A stretch of 64,000 nucleotides of DNA from Callorhinus ursinus (GCF_003265705.1 NW_020312894.1:399924-463923), one strand, 5' to 3'; counted from the stretch's first letter, positions 12,040 to 23,969 are shown. Notes: a model not told the origin generated them from the sequence alone. Program-made: numbers and translations.

Positions 12040-12700
12040 ACGCTTGGCCTCCCACAGGCAGGACGGGCTCTGTCCCCGCTCGCCGGCGGGAGGGGCGCGG
12101 CGCGGGGCGGGGCTTCCCGCAGAGCGTAGGCCCTGCCCCTCCGGCCGGCCGCCTCGCGGGGCGGAGCCGCTCCCCCGGCGCAGGGCTGGTGTTAATCAAG
12201 TGGAAAAGGAGCTGCAACAGCGCGGGCCGGACGGCAGCCCCGGGCACCGGGTGGGAACGCTCAGGGCGCCACCACGCCGGCCGGGGCTTCAAAGGAGCAA
12301 TTACCCGCGGCCGGCAGGAGGCCCGGGAGGCCGGGGAAGGGGGGAGAGGCCGGAGCGGGGGAGCCCGGGGAGGCCCGGTGTTGTGGGAGCAGGGAGGCGG
12401 GAGAGGTGGGGAGGCGGGGAGCGGGGGGGCCTGCCGCAGGGCAGCGAGGCCCGGCAGCCTCCACCCCGGACGCCCCCCCGACGGTAGCGCGCGCGGGCGG
12501 GGCGGCGGCGGTGTCGCCCGTTGAGTGGCGCGCCCATTGTGCCGGCGCTGTGAGAAGCTACACGCGCAGAGCTCGCTCCCCGGTGACGTCTCAAAGAGCC
12601 TTTGACGGGGAACCCCCCGGCAGGAGGCTCACCTGCAGAGACTCTCTATAGAGCCTTTGACCGCGCAGCAGCTGCCTGGGGCTGTCAGCCGCGCACCTCG
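12040..12700. promoter_or_regulatory. CpG island with candidate regulatory motifs, no gene seen
   Basis: Very CpG-rich from about 12060 to 12570, then a motif-dense shoulder. Visible sites: TTAATCAAGTGG at about 12192 (NKX2-like), TGACGTCT at 12584 (CRE-like), and TCAAAGAGCCTTTGA at 12591-12605, two inverted TCF/LEF-type half-sites. AGAGCCTTTGAC recurs at 12650-12661. No start codon or splice-supported exon is convincing. It may be a developmental enhancer island or the promoter of an unannotated transcript. Confidence 0.45.
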
Positions 12701-13441
12701 AGGGACAAAGAACTGGCCTTCCATGAGGGGCCCCTTGGGACAGCAGGCGTGTGCCAAGCCCGCGGATCCGGAAAGAAAAAAGTGCTCGTCATTGCTGACA
12801 ACGTGTTTGAAGGAGAGAGTTTCTCAGCCTCAGCGCCCTCATGTGCATGACAAAGGGGCCGCGGGGCACGGGCCTTGAGGCCAACAGCCCCAGTAGGGCG
12901 GCCAGAGCACTCGAGTGTGGCCAGTCCACCCATCCGGCCTGAGCCTGGCCCCAGTGCCCAGCCAGAGTCCTCTCTGGGCGCGTCTCCCGTCCCGCACCGC
13001 AGGATGCTCCTGCAGGGAAGCAGAGGGTCAGGGGTTCTGTCCTCCCTTCGGAAACGCTGAAAAAGGCCTGCAGGGCAGCCAGAGCAGCTCCCTTGCCCAG
13101 TGCCTGCCCTGGGCCAGTGCCCCCAGAATCGCCTGTTCCGGAACTGTGAAGGAAAACTTGAGGCATGGGAGCCCCACGGCATCCCAGAAGCAGAGAGCCA
13201 GTCTTTCCTTCACCGCCCCTGAGCCTGCCCATGGGAGCAGGGACACACAGCAGCCTCCAGGCCCTCCTGACCAAAGCCCAGGGCCCAGACTTGCCCCGCA
13301 GCCTCCTTCCTCCAGGACTGGGGACGAATCGTGGGCAGTCAGACCCACTGCCAGAAATGTTAGCCCAGCTGCCCAGTCTTAAACGGTCTTTTAGGCCAGG
13401 ATTAAATTAGCTACTAGATTGTTATTTACTTTCTATTTTAT

Positions 13442-13600
13442 TTTAAGATTTTCTTTATTAGAGAGCATGAGTTGGGGGAGGGGGCAGAGGGAGAGGGAGA
13501 AGCAGACTCCCCTGCAGAGCAGGGAGCCCCATGCTGGACTCCATCCTAGGACCTGAGCCAAAAGCTGACACTTCCCCAAGGGAGCCACCAGGCGCCCAGA
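13442..13600 (-). mobile_element. CAN SINE, minus orientation, diverged
   Basis: TTTAAGATTTTCTTTATTAG tail complement, GA-rich linker, GCAGAGCAGGGAGCCCCATG body and a head ending GAGCCACCAGGCGCCC. It carries several substitutions and a short deletion in the tRNA-like part, so it is older than the neighbouring copy at 13708. Confidence 0.85.
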
Positions 13601-13707
13601 TCACTTTCTAGTTTAGATTGCTTTCAAACATAACAGTTCTTGGGCCATGATTCATTCCGATGCACACAACTCATTGCCTGTTGCCTTCGATTAAGAAGGG
13701 GAATTCT

Positions 13708-13908
13708 GGGGTGCCTGGGTGGCTCAGTTGGTTAAGCGACTGCCTTCGGCTCAGGTCATGATCCTGGAGTCCTGGGATCGAGTCCCACATCGGGCTCCCT
13801 GCTCCGCAGGAGGCCTGCTTCTCCCTCTCCCACTCCCCCGGCTTGTGTTCCCTCTCTCGCTGTGTCTCTCTCTGTCACATAAATGAATACAATCTTAAAA
13901 AAAAAAAA
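13708..13908 (+). mobile_element. CAN SINE, full length with 15-bp target-site duplication
   Basis: Starts GGGGTGCCTGGGTGGCTCAG, the tRNA-Lys-related head, continues through GCTCAGGTCATGATCC, GGGATCGAGTCC and a CT-rich segment, and ends AATACAATCTT plus poly(A). AAGAAGGGGAATTCT flanks it exactly at 13693-13707 and 13909-13923, showing target-primed insertion. The perfect duplication suggests a fairly recent insertion. Confidence 0.95.
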
Positions 13909-13923
13909 AAGAAGGGGAATTCT

Positions 13924-16239
13924 GTGGACCTCTATGTCTCTTAGCAGAGCTCCCAAGTGCAGCCTCCCCTCCCCCACCCCCCCACTGGAGGTGGGGAGTG
14001 GGGGCTCCTGGTAAGGTCTCAGCAGCCCCCAAGGCTATGCCACCCGCACTGGCGTAATCTGTGAGGCAGGAATAGATAGCTCCGACATTGGAGTGGCCAT
14101 CTCAAGCTTCATGTGCAGTCCTGCACACCCCACCCCCCTCACTTAGAACAGAACTCATGATCCCAAGGTTACTTTTCATGACCCCACAATCCTGTTTCCC
14201 TTTCTGGCCTCCTCCCACAGTGCCAGCTTCATTGGCCTTGCCTCTGTCCCCAAAACACTCCTGGCATTAGATTCTCTGCTCAAGTTTCATGCTTTGGGTT
14301 TCCCTAACCACACACCCAATGTCCTTCTCTTTGCTCCAGTGGCTTGAGGCCTGTTGAGGGATATGTTCCCTGCCCTGAGTGTGGGGAGTGTCCCTCACTT
14401 ACTCTGTTGCTGGAGAGGTCAAGCCTTGACCAGAGGCCACTATGGAGGGTAGACTGGACCCAAGTGGCCCAGGGCCCTCCTTCCCCTTGACCAGGCATGG
14501 GCTGGGGCGCCGAAGGGAGACTGGGGAGACCATCACTTTCTGGGGCTGGCCTGTTTGAGCCTCATACCAGGATACTGCCTCCCACTTGCCATTTTCAGGA
14601 ACAGAAGTGGTCAGCTTGGAGGCACCACTCCTTTTCATGTACTTCCTGAGGCAGGATCAGTGCTCAGTGTGAACCAGAACTCCAGAACACCTCCTAAGAA
14701 CCCCAGTGTCTCCCATCTGGTTCTGACCCACCCAACTGAAGTGGCTGTGGAGGCCCCAGCTTTGGTTTATTTCGGCCCTGGACTTCGGCTGGGCTGAGGG
14801 TAGGCCACAGAGAGTCAGGCAAGACTGGGCCATCTGCCTGTCAGCCTGTCCTGGACCCAGACCCCCAGGGTCCTGAGGGGCTCAGGGCTGGGAGCAGGCC
14901 ACTCTCCTGGCCTGTCACCATGGCCAGTCTTGGCTGGGACTGCTGTGTGTTGCCTTCCTCCAAGCCTGTGGGGGTCTGAGGTCCGACAGGATTAGGCCGG
15001 ATTACAAACCCCAGAAGCTTCCCCTCAGCGGCTCAGTCCTGGCTGGGAGCATCCCTTTGCAGGAAGAACTCCCATTTCTCAGTGGCCGGAGCAGAGACAG
15101 GTCGGCTGGAAAATCACCAGCATTGAGGCTGCATTTGTTTTGAGAATTCATGTACGTCAATGAGAATTCAATGGAGGAAAGTGTTAGTCCTTGAGGCTGT
15201 GAGCCTTCTTCCTCTCTTTCCATAGCTAAGGAGTTTTGAGGGGGTTGCGCTCCGGTCCTGTGTCTTACTCCAGGGGTTGTCCAGCTGAGGCCAGTGCCTC
15301 TCAATACCCCTCGCTGTCCTGATACCCCTCCCCTGGGATTTACAGGCCTTCCTCAAACCACTTCTGGCTTCTCGGGGCTTCTGGCAATCACAGGAATGAG
15401 GTCTGGGAATCAGGGTTTCAGCTCTGAATTCCAGGTCCAAGTAGAAAACAGCTCACAGGTCCCCTGGGCTTTACTGCTTGGTGGTCCCTCTGTGGAGTGC
15501 TCCTGGTGTCAGACGTCTCTGCAGCAGAGAGCAGGGAAGCCCTCCACCCCAGGGCTCAACCTGGCCAGTAGTATCTCCACAGACCACCAGCAAGACCTCG
15601 ACCATCCAGCCCTCAAAGCTTCATACACATCTAACGCCGAATGTTGGGTCAGCCTGAAAGATGGGAGGAAATTATCACAGAAGTGTCAGGCACTGTTTGC
15701 TCTGCTCAGAAACCTATTCAATGTTCATGACCCTGTATCTGGGAAATGATTAAGAAACTTCCCACAATCTGCCCAAAATAACATGCCCTGCGGGCCTGAG
15801 ACATTTGTTACACAGCAAATATGGTGTTTGGCCAAGAACGGCAAGGTCTCGAGTTACCATCATTCTCCTGGGGCCTCCCAGGTAGGGCTGACCTAGCGGA
15901 CCTTCCCAGTGTCCAGATGCAGGGGCAGTGCCATCCTCCAGGGACAGTGGCCACAACTCAGCTCTACCCAAGGAGGGGATGTGGTCCAAAAGAGGGGGTG
16001 GGGCTCTGTCAAGTGGGAACAACAGACTTGTTTTTTTAAAAGCCTCATCCAAAAATAGTAAATAAATAAAAATATAGCCTCATTATTCCCAGGGCCCTGG
16101 CCCAGTTCAGGGTCTCTCTGAAGGCCAGTGGGCTTGGGGTCTTCCTGGGAGGAGGCCCAGCCCCTGGCCCAGGCCTCTGCAAGGATGCGCTGGGACCTCG
16201 GGACAAAGGACATCAATTCCGGGTTCTCTGGGCAACTAA
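13924..16239. other. Intergenic, no gene recognised
   Basis: Mixed-composition non-coding DNA. The ORF at 15294-15749 (+) has no recognisable domain and no exon context. No repeat is firmly identified. Confidence 0.45.
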
Positions 16240-16560
16240 GTGACTCTGCTGCCCCTGGAGCGATTTTCACAGCCGGGGAAGCGCAATTGTATTTTCCAGC
16301 TCATTAACCCGGGGCACAAAGCGCCGCAGTCCCCAGGCCTCGAGAGCGGCCGGACCTCGGATTCCACAGGTCCTTCCCCTCCTGGAGACGCGGCTGCCCA
16401 TTGTTCCCGAAATGTGCCGCCTGTTTATTCAGGCCCTTTGAACACTCCTCCCGCATTGTGCCGGCATGCCTGGGAGAGTCCTGCGCAGCCCAGACGGGGC
16501 CCGGCCGGGATTAAAGGGCCGGCGCCATGGGCAGAAACTTGGATACAACCTTCTCCAACA
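16240..16560. promoter_or_regulatory. Candidate non-coding regulatory element (SOX/TCF/homeodomain sites)
   Basis: A non-repetitive block whose motif density differs from its flanks: CAATTGT near 16284, TCATTAA near 16301, CACAAAG near 16315, CATTGTT at 16399-16405, TTTATTCAGG near 16424, CTTTGAA at 16436-16442, CATTGTG at 16454-16460 and GGATTAA at 16508-16514. Clustered SOX, TCF/LEF and OTX-like sites are typical of developmental enhancers. It lies about 9 kb upstream of MSX3, a plausible but unproven target. Confidence 0.4.
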
Positions 16561-17464
16561 AGGTGCTCCGAGTGCCTGCAGGCCCCGCAGCGGTGCTGGG
16601 GGGTGGGGGAGGCACGCTCCGGATGGCTGGGGGCGGGGCGGAGGCCTCTGGGCAGGGGCGCAGGTGGCCCCAGCCCAACACCACCCTCTAACTTCCCAGG
16701 GGTGGGGGCCGGGCCGAGGAGGACCCCTGCCTCCCCCTCGGATGGGGTCTGGGATGTCACCCTTCCTCACCCCATGCTCCTGCGCTGGCGCTGCAGTCCT
16801 TGTGGGAGGAGGAGGGGTCCCCTCAACAGTGAGCCGGCGGGGCAAGCCCACGAGGCTGCCTAGCGCAGGCCAGGGCGGCCACACCCTGCACATCACTCCC
16901 CTTCCCCTCTCTGGAGAGGCGCCCCCACCCCTGTGGGTGAGTGGTGCTACAGACTCCTGTCAGCACCAAGAAAGCGGTGAGGCCTTGACCTGGCTTCTGC
17001 TTCCCTCTTCGTCTTCCGTCGGGAGTGAGGGGTACGCCTCAGGAGTCCTGGCCGCGACCGCAAGCTCCAGGCTGTCCCTTCCCCTGCGGCTCCGGAGTCC
17101 TCCTTGTACACTCGCAGACCACACAACGGCCAGAGGAGGCCCAGGGCGCCCCACCCTGACCCCAGACGCGGCCCACAGCCCCACGACCCGCTCTCCGCCC
17201 CCTGCGCCCCAATTTCCCATCACTCCGCACACCCCACCCACAAAGGCCTCCTGCTGTCTTTCCAGGCCCTTCTCAGCCAGAGGGTCCTGACAAAGGGCTC
17301 TTCCCCAGAGAAAGCTTCGGGTGGTTGGCATTTTTCTGAAATGGCCACAACAGCACGTGCTCTTCTGTCCCCTAGACTCTGGGTGGGCCTTTTTAACTCC
17401 CAGGAGAACGCTGACCTGACCGAGAGCCGCTGCGGGCTTCAGAGGTTTCCACCTAGCTAGCTCC

Positions 17465-17695
17465 GCGTGAGCATCGGGGCCCCTCCCCCGCGGGTCCTGG
17501 GGCCCCTTCCTCTCTACGCACTGTGGCCCCTCCCCTGGGAGCATCGTAGCTCCTCCCCCGCAGGTCCTGGGGCCCCTCCCCTGTGGGTACCGTGACCCCT
17601 CTCCATGCATCCCGTGGCCCCGCCCCCGGGAGCATCGTAGCCCCTCCCCCGCGGGTCCTGGGGCTCCTTCCTCTCTAAGCCCCGTGGCCCTGGCC
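17465..17695. repeat. GC-rich higher-order minisatellite
   Basis: Irregular tandem copies of segments such as GAGCATCGTAGCCCCTCCCC, CGCGGGTCCTGGGGCC and CTTCCTCTCTACGCACTG alternate with GTGGCCCCTCCCC. Two related longer units appear to be shuffled rather than strictly periodic. The array makes a long open minus-strand frame (16960-17775) with glycine/arginine repeats, which I treat as an artefact. Confidence 0.8.
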
Positions 17696-19429
17696 TCTGC
17701 CCTCAACATCTCTCTCCGTTCCAGCTTCCTCTCTCCTCTTCCCAAGCCAAGGCCTGTAGAAAGGCTGCCCTGCACGGCTTGCCACGGCCAGGACTGACCC
17801 CCAGCCTGTCCCAGGCAGGAGTGAGCACCTACGCCGATGGCTTCCTGCGGTTTCAGCTCTGAGCATGCGGGATGGCATCACTTCCGAGGAGCTCAATGCA
17901 CTTACCCCAGAGAGGAGTTTCCCATAACCTCCGGTGACGGGAAGGCAGAGATTTTGTAATAAATCCTGGTGCCAAAACCTTGACGCAAGTGCGGCATTCC
18001 TGGTCTTCATGAGGCCTTTCTTGCTCCTGTGGGACCCATGAAATGGGAGGCATGCCCGGGTTCTCAGGCCAGCTCTCTGCTAAGATGGGAGAAACAGGAG
18101 GGCATGAGGAGGTGAGGAGGGGGCTGAGAGCAGCTGGTGCTTCAGGGCCCCACCCAGGCTGCTTCCTGCATGACGCTGGGGTCCCACGGTAGGAGGGCCT
18201 TGCTGCCTGTTGTCCACTGCACCCCAGCACTCAGAGGGTGCGCCTCTGCCCTCTCCCCTGTGAGGAGTCCGCTTGGGCCACTCTTCAGGGCCCAGCCCCC
18301 AGGACTTCCGCTCCGTCTCGTCACTGGTGGGATCCTCCACCCTGACTGGTTCCAACCCTGACTTCACTTCTTGCTTACACATTCCAAGTCCCCATCACGG
18401 TTTTCTTTGGCGACACATCAAAAAATGGCGTCTGTGTTAGCTTAAACTACACAGACTCTGGAATGGCACTGAGAGTTTTCTGAGACCAGTATTGTGGCAG
18501 GTGATGGTCAGCACGAGCGACATAACCTGGAGACCCCTGGGTAGCCAGTGAGGAGCCGGGGAGGAGCCAGGGCAAGAGAAGAGACTGCCTGGGCTGGCAT
18601 CCCTGGCTGACTCCTGCACGCCTGGGTGTGTCTGTGCAGATCTGCAGGGATCCAGCCCCCAGGGACTCATCACCACCTGCTGACCTGACTTCTCCCATAG
18701 CACCCACTTAAGCCCTGCAAGCTAGAATCTCTCACATAACTCATGGAAGGTGCCTGCCAGAGGTCACTGTGTCATGCTGGGCAGGTGTCTCTGTGGCATG
18801 CCGGGATGTAGTCCCAGCCAACTCTGGCTGCCTGGTCCCTGGACTCACCCATGGAGGTGCCAGCCTAGAACTTAATCTGGGTGACTTCAGTTCTGGCCAA
18901 GACAGAGCAACAGAGACAGGATTTACCCTCTGGCCTGAAACACCCAAGACGTGAACAAGGTACATGTAACAACAGTTTTCAAGACAATGGACATGAAGCC
19001 ATGAAGGACAGTGGCTACTCAGAAACAGGGCAGAAAGGAGATGAGCCCTATGATCACCCTGGCTCATGGCTGGGGTGCAGGCAGGGACCTAGGTGGAGTT
19101 TGGTGGATTCCTGGGGTGACAAAGTGGAGCTGAGAGTCCAGGGAGGAGACAAAGGAGACTGGGGTCAGCAGAACGGAAGACCAAAGAAGGCAAAGCTGCT
19201 CAGAATGAGAATTCCAGAGTGCCTCAGGGGGCCCCCCTCTGAGATTCAGTGCGTGCATGTAAGGTTGTAGAGGAAAACATCCCAAAGTGTTAGAATCATG
19301 CCTGACACTTGCTCAGGTCTGGGAATGGCACCTGTTCCTACCAGTCAGATGGAAAACCCATGACCCATGGGGTCTGGGGAGGGGGACAGAGGGCCCTGCT
19401 TCAGTTGTGGGAATGGTCCTGGATGAGCA
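17696..19429. other. Intergenic, no gene recognised
   Basis: Non-coding DNA with no supported exon, RNA gene or confidently named repeat. Confidence 0.45.
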
Positions 19430-20700
19430 TTACTCCAGACCTGCCTGAGAAATCTAAAAGGACTTGGAAGGACCAGCCATTTCCAAATAACTTACCCATA
19501 TCCCAGAGCAAAACTCAAGGGCATTTATAGGAATGTGAAACTGTCCAGCACCCAAAAAGGTAAATTCATAAAGTGTAACATCTAATAAAATATTACCAAG
19601 AAGCAAAAAGCAGGAAAATGTGACCCTTAATGAAAAGAAATATCAATCAAAATTGACCAAGAACTGAAATGGATGATGGACTTTGCATAACAGTTATTAT
19701 AACGGTATCCCATTGTTCCAGAAGTTAGGTGGTGAGAGAGTAAACAAGAGAGAGAGAAGGAACAGTGGGGAGGGGCAGAAGCAGACTCCCCGCTATGCAA
19801 GGAGACTGACCTGGGGCTCAGTCCTAGGGCTACGGGATCACGACCTGAGCTGAAGGCAGAAGCTCAACTGACGGAGCCACCCAGGCGCCCCCACAAAGCG
19901 CTTTTTAAAGACAAACTATATTCAAAGTAAAATCATAGAAAAGATATACCATCCTAACACTGGTCAAAAGAAAGCTTGAGTGTCTGTAGTACAATCTTAA
20001 ACATTTATGAAACTAACAAGACAACTTCAAAATATATTAAGTAAAAAATGGTAGAACCACGAAGAGAAATCAAACCCACACTTACTGTTGAAGATTTCAG
20101 TACCCCCTCTCAATAACTGATCAAACAAGTAGGCAGAAAATCAGCATGGGTACAGGCAACAGATGTGTCAATTGACCCAACTGACATTTATTGACCACCC
20201 TACTCAGCAACAGCAGAATCCACGTTCTTTTTAAGGCAATAGAACACTGACCAAGATAGACCATATTTGGGGCCACAACACAGGTCTCCATAAATGTAAA
20301 AGGACTCATGTCCAAGTATGTCCTCTGACCACAATGGAAGTAAACTGAGAATCAATATAGAAACATCCCTGGAAAATCTCCCAAATACTTAGAAGCTGAA
20401 TAACACACTTCTAAGTGACCCTGGGTCAAAGAAGAAATCAAAAGCAAAATTAGTATTTCGAACTGAATGAAGATGAAAACATCACAACCGTGGGATGCCA
20501 CTAAAGCAGTACTTGGGGGAAAACTCGTAGCACGGGATGCTCTATTAGAAAGGAAGAAAGGTTTGAAGGTCAGTGACTCAGTATCCACCTTAAGAAACCC
20601 AAAAAAGAGCAAAAAGAACTCAAACCAAGTAGAAGAAAGGAAACAATAAAGACTACCATGGACCTCAGTGAAACCAGGTGGGAAACCATAAAGTTGATGA
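19430..20700 (+). mobile_element. L1M-type LINE remnant (ORF2 endonuclease region), interrupted by a SINE
   Basis: Decayed plus-strand L1. Recognisable phrases include AAGAAGCAAAAAGCAGGAAA, AAGATATACCATCCTAACAC, CCCCCTCTCAATAACTGATC, CCAAGATAGACCATATTTGG and GTGGGATGCCACTAAAGCAG, in the order expected for the 5' UTR/ORF1 junction area and the start of ORF2. Stops and frameshifts abolish coding. A CAN SINE splits it at 19733-19890. Confidence 0.85.
19733..19890 (-). mobile_element. CAN SINE fragment, minus orientation, inserted in an L1
   Basis: GA-rich linker, AGCAGACTCCCCGCTATGCA, GGGATCACGACCTGAGC, GAAGGCAGAAGCTCAACTGA and a head ending GAGCCACCCAGGCGCCC. The poly(A)-complement tail is missing or decayed. 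Confidence 0.85.
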
Positions 20701-21045
20701 ATCTGAGAGCTGGTGACTTGAGATCAATAGCTGACCCCAGGTTGCCCACAGAGCTGGGGCCCACACACTCCTTCAGGGTTCAGTTCCCTTTCATGCCACA
20801 GTCCTGCCCTGTCCAACCTGGCCTTAGAGCAGGTGCCCGAGGCCCTGGGTCTGATTACTGTCCCCTCTGGGGCCTTGGAGCTGAGTAGTGTCAAGCTGGG
20901 AGTGGCAGCCCAGCTGCCCCGTTTCCAAAACCATCCTGCACTCACCCTTGTCTGTGCTTGAATGGTCTTGTCCCCCCTCTGCATGGACTTTTTTTTCAAG
21001 GATCTCCAAAGAAAAGTTGTTAATCCTCAAAATAAAAGAAATATT

Positions 21046-21283
21046 GGGGCACCTGGGTGGCTCAGTGGTTGAGCATCTGCCTTCAGCTCAGGTCGTGACC
21101 TCAGGGTCCTGGGATTGAGCCCCACATCAGGTTCCCTGCCTGGCGGGGAGCTTGCTTCTCCCTCTCCCTCTGCCACTTCCCCTGCTTGTGCTCTTGGTAT
21201 GAGAGAGCCAGAGTCAGAGATGGAGAGACAGAGACAGGAAGAGACAGAGAGAGGGAGATGTCAGACAGACAGAAAGAAGATGC
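21046..21283 (+). mobile_element. CAN SINE, plus orientation, with GA-rich 3' extension
   Basis: Starts GGGGCACCTGGGTGGCTCAG, then GCTCAGGTCGTGACC, GGGATTGAGCCCCACATC and the CT-rich segment. The normal AATAAAATCTT/poly(A) end is absent. Instead it grades into an AGAGACAGAGACAGG simple repeat, so the tail is replaced or rearranged. Confidence 0.85.
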
Positions 21284-21849
21284 ACAGAGGCAGCATCTGG
21301 GGCCTGGCAGAACTGAGAGGGAGCCCCAATCCACTCTGAGAAGTCCGCTTTCCTGGCCCTGGAAGGAAGCCTCATCCATCCTCAGGAGCCCTGCCCCACC
21401 TGGCCCTGGCATCCAGAGTCTCTGGCCAGGACAGTTAGGTCTCCGAGGGCTCACAGCGGGCAGACAGCCAGTCTTGGAGGGATGGTAGCTGGTGCACTGG
21501 GTCCTCACAAAGGCACGGAACCACCTGCCTTCTATCACTTTGGTGTGGTCAGTCAGCACCCTGGGCCCAGTTTATCGGGGCAGAGGCACCTGAGAACATG
21601 TCCCACCGAAGGGGCTGTGGAGATGGGGCTGAGTGTGCAGAGCAAGGGAGCTTGGGAGAAGGCTCCAGGATGCACCAGGGAGGCCTGGGCTCCCAGGGAG
21701 GTGGTGCCAGCTCAAGGGCCCCAGCGTGCCATGGGGCTCTAGCTCTGACCCTTGGCTCGGCCATGGAGGAGAAGCGGGGAGCAGGGCAGGGCTCCCCCGC
21801 TCAGGGAGCACACAGAGGAAAGAGCTCAGAAGTTACAGCCACACAGGGT
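21284..21849. other. Intergenic, no gene recognised
   Basis: No supported exon, RNA or repeat. Confidence 0.45.
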
Positions 21850-21942
21850 GCCTGACCTCCAACAAGTCGCCTGTGTCTCTGTGTGTCGGTCCCTCTCCCC
21901 AGGAGATGGGGTGATGATAGTGCCTCTGGGGGTGGACTGGCC
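21850..21942 (+). mobile_element. MIR SINE fragment
   Basis: GCCTGACCTCCAACAAGTCG, TGTCTCTGTGTGTCGG, GAGATGGGGTGATGATAGTG and CCTCTGG follow the MIR core (the element whose consensus has TGACCTTGGGCAAGT, then a CTCAGTTTCC segment, then ATGGGGATAATA). Diverged as expected for its age. Confidence 0.6.
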
Positions 21943-21944
21943 CC

Positions 21945-22275
21945 TAGCGCAGCTGTAACAAGTTACTAAACAACACACCTTTATTATTGTGTAGTACTGG
22001 AGGGAAGACATGCACGTGGTTCCCGTGGGCCACAGTCAAGGTGACAGCAGGCTAGTTGAACCCCGGGCCTCTCACTTCTAGAAGCTGCCCACAAGGCCTG
22101 CGGCAGCTGGCTGCATCCTTCTCTCTGGCTCTCCCTTTCCCCTCCAAGGACACTCACCACCAGACCGGTCTGCCTGCCTTCAGGATGGTCTCCTCATCTC
22201 AAGGTCAGGTGATTAACAACCCTAATCCCACCTTTGCCAAGTACCCCGATGTGTTCCCAGGTCCCAGAGATCAGG
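21945..22275 (-). mobile_element. MLT1-like (MaLR) LTR, minus orientation, degenerate
   Basis: Reverse-oriented MaLR-like pattern: GCTGTAACAAGTTACTAAAC, TACTGGAGGGAAGACATGC, GTCAAGGTGACAGCAGG, then GGTGATTAACAACCCTAATC. Related to the LTR at the start of the window. Boundaries and subfamily are approximate. Confidence 0.45.
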
Positions 22276-23969
22276 CTGTGACGTCTCGCGGTGGGGCATT
22301 CTGTCCTGGCCCGGGCAAAAGGATATGCGCCTGTGGTCCCGGACGGAGGAGTCGCTCAGCTCAGAGGGGCTTCTCCTCTGATTTTCCCCCTTCAGGATCT
22401 TTGGCAAGTGAGTGTGAAAGGGAGAAGGCGAACAGGAGAGACGTAGGAAGAAGTGGGAGACGCCAGGAGGGACGGCCACCCCTTCATCTGAGCCTTCCCC
22501 ATGTCACAGGCCTCGCCTGGCCCGGAGCAGCTTCTCTCCTGAGTGACGCCAGAACATCTCCAGGTGGACATCACGTCCCTGCTGGGACATGCCTGCCTAC
22601 TGCCACCTGCCTACTAGCTGCTGGGACTCATGCCAATTGGGCCCCCTCTGGCCAGAGTTGTGGGTAAAGTGCCACTTGTGTTTGGAGCAATTCCCAACAA
22701 GTTGAGAAGGAAAAAGTCACCTGCTCCAACACACATGCCTTTGGGGAGGGGAGGCCTGTCGGAGGTTGGTGGTTTCCAAAGGGCTTTCCTGGGAAGCCAG
22801 CCTTTGGAAGAGGCCTGGAGTGGGTGGCCCTGTCCTGGGTCCCATTGTGTGCAAACTGCTGATTACCACTGGCCACTAAATATAAGGGAAAGTCTGCCCG
22901 GTTTTTTCCATCAAGAACTGGACAAGTGTCACCAATATCCAAGAGGGGACAGTCACTTTCTTCAGGACAGTGATGTCACCTTTGATCCCATGGCACCAGC
23001 CAGCGTGGGCTTTACGTGACCTCACGTCTGTAGCATCAAACACTACCCGCACGCCCCCCACCAAGATTTGTGAGGAGAGACAGCATTTCCACTTTCATCC
23101 TGTCCAGTTCCAAACTTGGCCATTTGAATCCTGTGAAAACACAGGCAAGAAAAGCGGGCCTTTGTGTGACCTTCTGTCCCCTCACAGCTCAGGGCTAGTA
23201 GTGAATTTGGGAAACAATGCCCCTCAAACCAGGGAAATGTCCGTCAAGTGTGGGGTAAGGGGGCAGTCTTTTCAGGGGCCCTTGTGCCCCTGAAAAGTGC
23301 CCAGAAGGCCCACTGTCACAGGCTGTCCCAGGTCTCCTGGCTGGCCTGCTCCTGGGCTGCTGGGAAGCCAAGCGACCACAGTCATCTTTGTCTCTCCTGG
23401 GGGCCAGAGACCGTGTCTAGTCTTTCTTCACACACGAGACAGGTTTCTATGTCCAACGCCACAACATTGACAGAAATGGGGTCCCTTCTCAACCCTCCAC
23501 CCCTTGTCCCTCTGCTGGCCAGACCCCGGAGGTCTGAGGACACTGCCCTGCTGAAACCTGTTCGTGCTGAGTGTTGGGGCCTGGACTCTCATGTCCGACC
23601 CTGGAGGGTCTCCCCAACCCCCACATCTTCCTTCTCTTCTCTGCCACTTTGCTGGAACCCATGCCAGGCCGAGTCCTGGTCAGCACTGGCCCAGCCTTGC
23701 CCTGCCAGGAGGGAGGAACCCCAACGTGGACACACACAGGGCAGGACAAGGCTTTCCTGAAGGGTGTGGCTGCATCTGGCCCCGAGACCCCCTCCTTCCC
23801 CCAGGGCCAGCCAAACCACAGCACAGACTCCCACTTCACCCACGCAGACACCCTCTTCACAGTGTCCTGGGCAGACCTAGGGTAGGCTGGGGCAGCTGGC
23901 TGTCAGTCACCCTCATGAAAATTCGTCTTCCAACACTTCCGTGGCTGGCTGCTGAAAATAAACTACCAG
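22276..23969. other. Intergenic, no gene recognised
   Basis: No supported exon, RNA gene or clear repeat. Confidence 0.45.

Noticed and set aside
12044..12524. Coding exon in the orphan CpG island
   Set aside because: Several overlapping frames are open equally; composition is that of a CpG island and there is no recognisable domain or convincing splice pair.
16960..17775. 271-codon minus-strand ORF with glycine/arginine repeats
   Set aside because: Peptide repeats simply translate the GC minisatellite at 17465-17695.
19430..20764. Short ORFs of this stretch as host genes
   Set aside because: They fall within a decayed L1 ORF2 region with interrupted frames.
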